DNA from: Chrysochromulina tobinii
Lineage: Eukaryota > Haptophyta > Prymnesiales > Chrysochromulinaceae
Assembly (NCBI GenBank): GCA_001275005.1
Contig: JWZX01001889.1
Span: 1-10,210, forward strand
Length of the DNA stretch: 10,210 nucleotides
Reading direction: 5' to 3'
In this document: positions 6,206 to 10,210 of the stretch, piece after piece
How positions within the stretch are numbered: the first letter of the stretch is position 1
Layout of the letters: each line of letters starts with the position of its first letter
Notes under the pieces: generated by a model
The model's input: only the letters and a program-made list of their open reading frames with translations
Database searches by the model: none
What the model was told of the DNA's origin: nothing
Program-made: the position numbers and the translations under genes

Positions 6206-6478
6206 CGTGGCGAACATGGGCGCCGATCGCATTTTATGCGGGTTGTGTTGGTCTGTCGTTTCATTTTCTATACGACCCTGAGTGACTGTCACTTCAAAGG
6301 TTTCCTAGGTGGAGGCTTACACTACATGCTAGGGACGCGCGCTGCCTTCGGTAGCGTCGTCTAGATAAAATCGTGTCGTCCTTCTTGTCGCACCGCGTCG
6401 GTAGCGCTCACCTCCGCAGCATCCATCGTGCCCGTCTCGCCCCCCACCTGTGAGCGAACCTGTTTGAGCTCCTAAGTA
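6167..6478. other. Convergent intergenic region (3' ends of the 150-residue and coiled-coil genes)
   Basis: A 312-bp stretch without a supported gene, less GC-rich than the flanking coding DNA. It contains the inverted repeat AGTGAC-T-GTCACT at 6281-6293 and a short direct repeat TCGGTAGCG at 6348-6356 and 6398-6406. TGTAA on the minus strand at 6317-6321 could serve the coiled-coil gene. Nothing else recognised. Confidence 0.6.
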
Positions 6479-7999
6479 CTATCCGGCTGACCGATCAGTC
6501 GAGGGCACGCTGCTGAGCGTGACGGTGCTGCACGCGCTGCTCATGCTGCACAGGTCGGCTCTGCTGGCACTGCTGCCCCCTGAGCGGTGGGTGCTCCCCG
6601 GGCTGCCGGCGTGACGCACGCGCGTGGTCACGGGCGGGCTCGGCCTGTACCCGACGCCAGGGACGCGGTCGTCGTGCGTGGCACCGAGAGCGACGACCAC
6701 GCACGGCTGGAGACAGAGACCGCGCCGCACGGCCAGATCTGCGGCGCTCGGGACGGCACCCGCCGCGGCGGCCATCTCGAGGTCGACGAGATCGACGCCG
6801 GCGGGAACGTCGAGGTCGACACACGGAGAGCCGGCCACCACATCGGCGTCGGCGACGGCGGCGGCGTCGTCGTCGGCGGCGGCGTGGGCGCTGCAACCTC
6901 GGGCAGGCGTCAACGCGTTGGTTGCGTCAGCCTCGTCGGCGGCGATGCTCTGGGCTCCGCCGCCCGTCGCGCTACCGCCGCCGACCATCGCGCTGCCGCC
7001 GATCGCGCCACCCCGCTCGACGGTGTGTAGGAAGGATTCGAGAAAGCATTCGACATGAGCCGCACCGCCAGCACCACCCCCACCGACCGCACTCGCGCGT
7101 TTTCGAGGCTCGGTACGCAGCTCGAGCTGCAGGCGGCGCGCCGCCGCCTGGGCACACGTCCATTCGGCGAGCGGCGTTGCCGGCGGAGGAGGAGCAACGC
7201 CCGCCGCTGAATCCTCTCCCGCGACCGGCGATAACGGCGGCGCCGCCGCCGCCGCTGTGGCGGTAGCCTTGGGGGTAGCCTTGGCAGCGGCGGCAACGTT
7301 GGTGACCACGCCACCGGCGGCGGCGCTGCTTGCTGCCGCGGGTGGCGCTGCTCGGGCCGCCGTGACTGACGGCGTCGCTGTCTGAGAGTGCCAAGCCTGC
7401 GCCTTGATCGGTGTGGCCGCCGCCGACGGGCGCGGCAGAGGCAGCCATCGACTCCAGGCCGCCTCCTCGGTCGCCCCACTGCTCTCGTGGCCGCCGCTGC
7501 CGCCCGAGGAGTTGGTGCCGCCGCCATCGCCGCCGCCATCGCCACCGCTGCCACTGCCGCAGCCGCCAGCGCCGCCGCTGCTGCTACCATTGGCCGACGT
7601 GCCGAGCCAGCGCGGTAGCCACGACTGGGCCGCGACCACCCCGCTGCTGCCGCCATCATGCTCCCTCGTGCTCTGCAGCATTTGCTCCAGCAAGCTGATC
7701 TTCTCTTCCTGCGCACGAAGTAGCTGCTGCATGCGGGTGTTGGCCTGACGCTCCGTGGCAAGCTCGGCGCGAAGCGTTGCTGCCAGGTCACCACATGCTG
7801 CCTGCAAGAGCGTGGCGCGTGCCTCACGGACCGCCTGCTCACGCGCCTCGTTGGCGGCGCGCCAAGCGGCCTTCTCGCTCTCCTGCAGCTCGCGGACCAT
7901 ACCGGATAGCATGCTACTCTGCGTGCGCCACTGCTCCACCATCGCACGCAGAGCGGCTGGGTCGTCGTCCGCGTGTATGAATACTCCTGCCGAGCGCAT
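6479..7999 (-). CDS. Unrecognised coiled-coil protein with long low-complexity tail
   Basis: No family recognised. The 506-residue frame starts at the ATG at 7997-7999. Residues about 14-113 form a continuous charged helix rich in Ala, Glu, Arg and Leu (WRTQSSMLSGMVRELQESEK, LLRAQEEKISLLEQML), probably a coiled coil. Two Trp-rich motifs follow, SWLPRWLG near 126-133 and WSRWLPLPRP near 182-191, separated by a Gly/Ser spacer; they could be a short repeated binding motif. From about 195 on the sequence is Ala/Gly/Pro/Ser-rich, with one more ordered island (CFLESFLHTVERGG) and an Asp/Val-rich patch (VDLDVPAGVDLVDLEM). Third codon positions are strongly G/C, supporting coding, but the last 150 residues are less certain and an unseen intron could change the end. 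No signal peptide or membrane helix. It is head-to-head with the EF-hand gene, 163 bp apart. Confidence 0.62.
   Translation of the reverse strand: MRSAGVFIHADDDPAALRAMVEQWRTQSSMLSGMVRELQESEKAAWRAANEAREQAVREARATLLQAACGDLAATLRAELATERQANTRMQQLLRAQEEKISLLEQMLQSTREHDGGSSGVVAAQSWLPRWLGTSANGSSSGGAGGCGSGSGGDGGGDGGGTNSSGGSGGHESSGATEEAAWSRWLPLPRPSAAATPIKAQAWHSQTATPSVTAARAAPPAAASSAAAGGVVTNVAAAAKATPKATATAAAAAPPLSPVAGEDSAAGVAPPPPATPLAEWTCAQAAARRLQLELRTEPRKRASAVGGGGAGGAAHVECFLESFLHTVERGGAIGGSAMVGGGSATGGGAQSIAADEADATNALTPARGCSAHAAADDDAAAVADADVVAGSPCVDLDVPAGVDLVDLEMAAAAGAVPSAADLAVRRGLCLQPCVVVALGATHDDRVPGVGYRPSPPVTTRVRHAGSPGSTHRSGGSSASRADLCSMSSACSTVTLSSVPSTDRSAG
7517..7540 (-). repeat. 12-bp tandem repeat in the coiled-coil gene
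   Basis: Two exact units of GCCGCCGCCATC, flanked by further degenerate GCC-rich triplets, encode the GDGGG-type repeats of the Gly/Ser spacer. A similar GGC/GTC-rich triplet stretch lies at about 6845-6885. Confidence 0.75.
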
Positions 8000-8162
8000 T
8001 GATTTCTTTACTCTTCAGACGTTGAGAAAGTTCAAACTGTGAAGACAATGTGCCTCACGTTCTCACAAACACCTCACACCATGCTTTGAATTTGGCCCCA
8101 CCCTTCTTTCCATTTTAGGTCAAGTTATTCCTGTTGACTCGAAGGCGCTCACTGTTGACTGA
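8000..8162. promoter_or_regulatory. Divergent spacer between coiled-coil and EF-hand genes, probable bidirectional promoter
   Basis: A 163-bp head-to-head spacer, clearly richer in A/T than the genes beside it. On the plus strand a 13-codon upstream frame (MCLTFSQTPHTML, 8048-8089) ends before the EF-hand gene. A pyrimidine-rich TTCTTTCCATTTTAG ending at 8118 looks like a 3' splice site; with a donor GTGAAG at 8039 it would define an 80-nt leader intron that removes the upstream frame. The promoter role rests on orientation. Confidence 0.5.
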
Positions 8163-10210
8163 ATGCCGCCGCTGCGCGTGCCGTCGGCCGGGTCCAAGGA
8201 CGATGACCGACGCAAGGCGACGGAGGCCGACTTGCAGAGAGCGGCCGACTTTGCCAAGCTCGGGCGCAGCGTCGCGATGGACATGGATGCCCACGACAAG
8301 GACCGCAACCGAAGCCTCGACTTCCGCGAGTTCTCGAGGATGGTGCGTGAGCGCGAGATGGCCGTCCAGACGGAGGAGGCGCTGCGCAAGCGCTTCAAAG
8401 CCATGGACCTCGACGGCAGCGGCGAGATCAGCATGGCCGAGTTCATCAAGTTTGCGCTCAAGGACGCGTACCAGCGCTCAGGGGCACGCGTGGTCGAGCT
8501 GCTCAAGGAGTGGGATGAGGACGGGAACGGCGAGATCGAGGTTGCCGAGTTTGCGAAGCTCGTTCGCGTCCTCGGCTTCGACGCCCTCGAGTCCGAGGTC
8601 CAGCAGGTCTTCGACGAGCTCGACGGCAACAAGTCGGGCTCGCTCGAGCTGCGCGAGCTCAAGACGAAGCTGAGCGAGAGGGTGACCGAGGAGGCGGCCG
8701 AGGGCGATAAGGACTACGGGACGCTGCAGCGCCACGAGCTCCGGCAGCTCAATTGGCGCGAGGGCGCGATGACGGCCGAGGCCAAGATCGCGGCCCGGGT
8801 GCAGGCGGTCGCCGCGGCCGCGCCGGTCGCCGCCGAGCCCGGCGCTCTCGGGGCCACGACAGCGAAACAGATGGCCAAGCAGCTGCGCACCGCGTTGGGC
8901 GATGAGGAGGGTCTCGAGCGCGTGATGGATCTGTTCCGCGCGTGGGACACCGACGGCGATGGCATGATTTCCAAGAAGGAGTTCCGTCGCGCCGTGGCCA
9001 CGCTGGGCTTCGCCGAGGTCGACAAGAAGCAGATCGATGCTCTCTTCGACAGGCTCGATAAGGACAAGACAGGCACCATCGAGTACCGGGAAGTCAACCG
9101 GTTCCTGGGTCGGCAGGCGCTCCTCCCGCCTGGCTCCCCTGGGTCGCCGGCCTCCTCCCCTGCGTCCCCACAGCGTCCGCGTAGCTCTTCACACGAGGCC
9201 GGGCCGGCGGCGCGCCTGCTTCGCCACACGGCCCTCTCCGTCGAGAGCGACGTGCCGCTGATCGAGCAGCTCACGGTCGCGCTCGCGGCCAACTGGGGCC
9301 GCGTGACCGACCTGTTCAAGGAGTGGGACGCCGACGGCAGCGGCACGGTCTCGCCCAAGGAGTTTCGTCAGGCGATGGAGGCGATAGGCTTGGGTGAGCA
9401 TCCGGAGGCGATCCGTGACGATGGCCTTGCATGCATGTGCTCACCACGGCGCCCACCCTCCTCCCCACAGGTGAGCATCCGGAGGCGATCCGATACCTCT
9501 TCGAGTCCATCGACATCGACAACTCGGGAGAGGTGTCCCTCGATGAGCTCGAGCGTGCCGTCCGCCCCTCATCCGTTCGCGCCGCCAAGGGCGAGCTCCA
9601 CATAGGCTTCCGGCCCTCCAAGGCCCAGCGCGCGCTCCTCACGCCCGGGCCGTTACAAGCAGTCAAGGTGGGCACGGCGGCGCATCGAGCGCAGGCTGCG
9701 ATGGCCAAGGCGGAAGCGGAGGCGATTGAGGCGGCCGCGCGTGCGCCGCGCCCGCCGCCGACGGCGGCCCCGCTCTTCCCGAGCCACTCGCCACGTGTGC
9801 TCGAGCGTCAGGAGCGTCCCGTGTCTACGCCGCGACCGTCCACCGGCCAGAGCACCCCTCGAGCGCCTCTCTCGGACGCGGCGTGGTTTGCGAGCGTCAG
9901 GGAGGGGGCTCCGCCGTCGCCGCGCGAGTCGGCGATGGCGCAGGCCAGGGAGGAGCTGCTCGCGCGTCGCGAGTGGCGACGGCAGGAGGAGCTGGCCGCT
10001 GAGGAGGCGGCAAGGCAGGCGGAGGCGATGAGGGCGCATGCCATGGAGCGACAGGCGCAAGCACGCGCGGCGACCGAGCGTGGACGCGCACGCGGCGCCG
10101 TACCGAGCGCGAGTTTCGTTGGCGTGCCGCCCGCGACGGCGCCCGCGCCGTCGAGCGCCCCGGCCGGTGCGGCAGCAGGCGGCGCGGGCGGCGCGGGCGG
10201 CGCGGGCGGC
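8163..10210 (+). CDS. Eight-EF-hand calcium-binding protein, spliced, 3' end beyond the window
   Basis: A soluble calcium sensor. The coding sequence is 8163-9393 joined to 9471-10210 and continues past the right edge, giving 657 codons here. The ATG at 8163 follows directly after an in-frame TGA. Eight 12-residue loops with Asp at position 1 and Glu at 12 are seen: 45-56, 82-93, 118-129, 154-165, 262-273, 299-310, 389-400 and 425-436, that is four EF-hand pairs. Only loop 1 lacks the central Gly (Arg50 instead). WD(T/E/A)DG motifs recur in loops 3, 5 and 7, suggesting duplication of an EF pair. Linkers at about 182-245 and 316-375 are Ala-rich and Ser/Pro-rich. After residue 440 comes a charged, Ala/Glu/Arg-rich helical tail with Pro-rich spacers, then a Gly/Ala repeat at the edge. 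The eighth hand exists only in the spliced frame, strong support for the intron. Partner and process are unknown; no kinase or other enzyme domain is visible here. Confidence 0.9.
9393..9492 (+). repeat. 23-bp direct repeat at both splice junctions of the intron
   Basis: Positions 9393-9415 and 9470-9492 are identical over 23 bases, 77 bp apart, beginning with the G before each GTGAGC. The first copy spans the donor and the start of the intron; the second spans the last intron base and the start of the downstream exon. The sequence between the copies and upstream of each copy is not similar. Confidence 0.95.
9394..9470 (+). other. Spliceosomal intron (77 nt, phase 1, GT-AG) in the EF-hand gene
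   Basis: Donor G|GTGAGC at 9394 and acceptor CCTCCCCACAG ending at 9470 match consensus sites. Removal joins Gly411 across the junction and restores EHPEAIRYLFESIDIDNSGE, which supplies the eighth EF-hand and an open frame to the window end. Retention shifts the frame and stops at 9605. Confidence 0.93.
10178..10210 (+). repeat. 9-bp tandem repeat (GGCGGCGCG) at the window end
   Basis: Three and two-thirds exact units encode a Gly-Gly-Ala run in the tail of the EF-hand protein and reach the window edge, so the full length is unknown. Confidence 0.9.

Noticed and set aside
6587-7058. Plus-strand frames of about 145 codons with Asp/Val/Gly-rich text
   Set aside because: Antisense to the coiled-coil gene tail; no ordered features. 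Some doubt remains, since the sense tail is itself low in complexity.
9394-9605. Unspliced C-terminus of the EF-hand protein ending at 9605
   Set aside because: Reading through the intron gives a Ser/Pro/Arg-rich tail and loses a canonical EF-hand that the spliced frame restores, together with 246 further open codons.

Overview
This window looks like nuclear DNA of a compact, GC-rich unicellular eukaryote, most likely an alga. A haptophyte or stramenopile-type alga is my best guess, but that is inference and not shown by any single marker. Evidence for a eukaryote: a SYP7-like Qc-SNARE with a C-terminal membrane anchor, a mitochondrial-type presequence on a sulfurtransferase, a WWE-domain family X DNA polymerase with nuclear-type motifs, a calmodulin-type protein with eight EF-hands, and a clear 77-nt GT-AG spliceosomal intron. 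Coding regions are strongly GC-biased and carry Ala/Gly/Pro/Ser-rich disordered stretches. Nothing in the window looks prokaryotic, viral, transposon-derived or organellar.

Layout, left to right: (1) 1-511 minus, the first 170 codons of a TLC/NTT-type (ATP:ADP antiporter superfamily) membrane transporter that runs off the left edge; (2) 624-1625 minus, a mitochondrial 3-mercaptopyruvate sulfurtransferase; (3) 1810-2673 plus, a SYP7-like Qc-SNARE; (4) 3063-5543 minus, a WWE-domain plus Pol beta/lambda-like polymerase with a very large insert in the palm; (5) 5714-6166 plus, an unrecognised 150-residue protein; (6) 6479-7999 minus, an unrecognised coiled-coil/low-complexity protein; (7) 8163 to beyond the right edge, plus, an eight-EF-hand protein with one intron (9394-9470).

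After the first two genes, which are tandem, the genes alternate strictly: head-to-head pairs separated by 163-184 bp (1626-1809, 5544-5713, 8000-8162) and tail-to-tail pairs separated by 389 and 312 bp. The three divergent spacers are probably bidirectional promoters. The genes do not form one pathway: transport, sulfur metabolism, vesicle fusion, DNA repair and calcium sensing are neighbours in a compact genome, with possible pairwise co-regulation across the shared promoters.

The most unusual items are the WWE-Pol X protein (putative PAR-binding, SUMO-binding and DNA-synthesis parts in one chain, with about 315 extra residues between the catalytic aspartates) and the 77-nt intron whose two splice junctions lie in an exact 23-bp direct repeat, as expected for an intron gained by local duplication. 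Two further short-range duplications sit at the stop codons of neighbouring genes.
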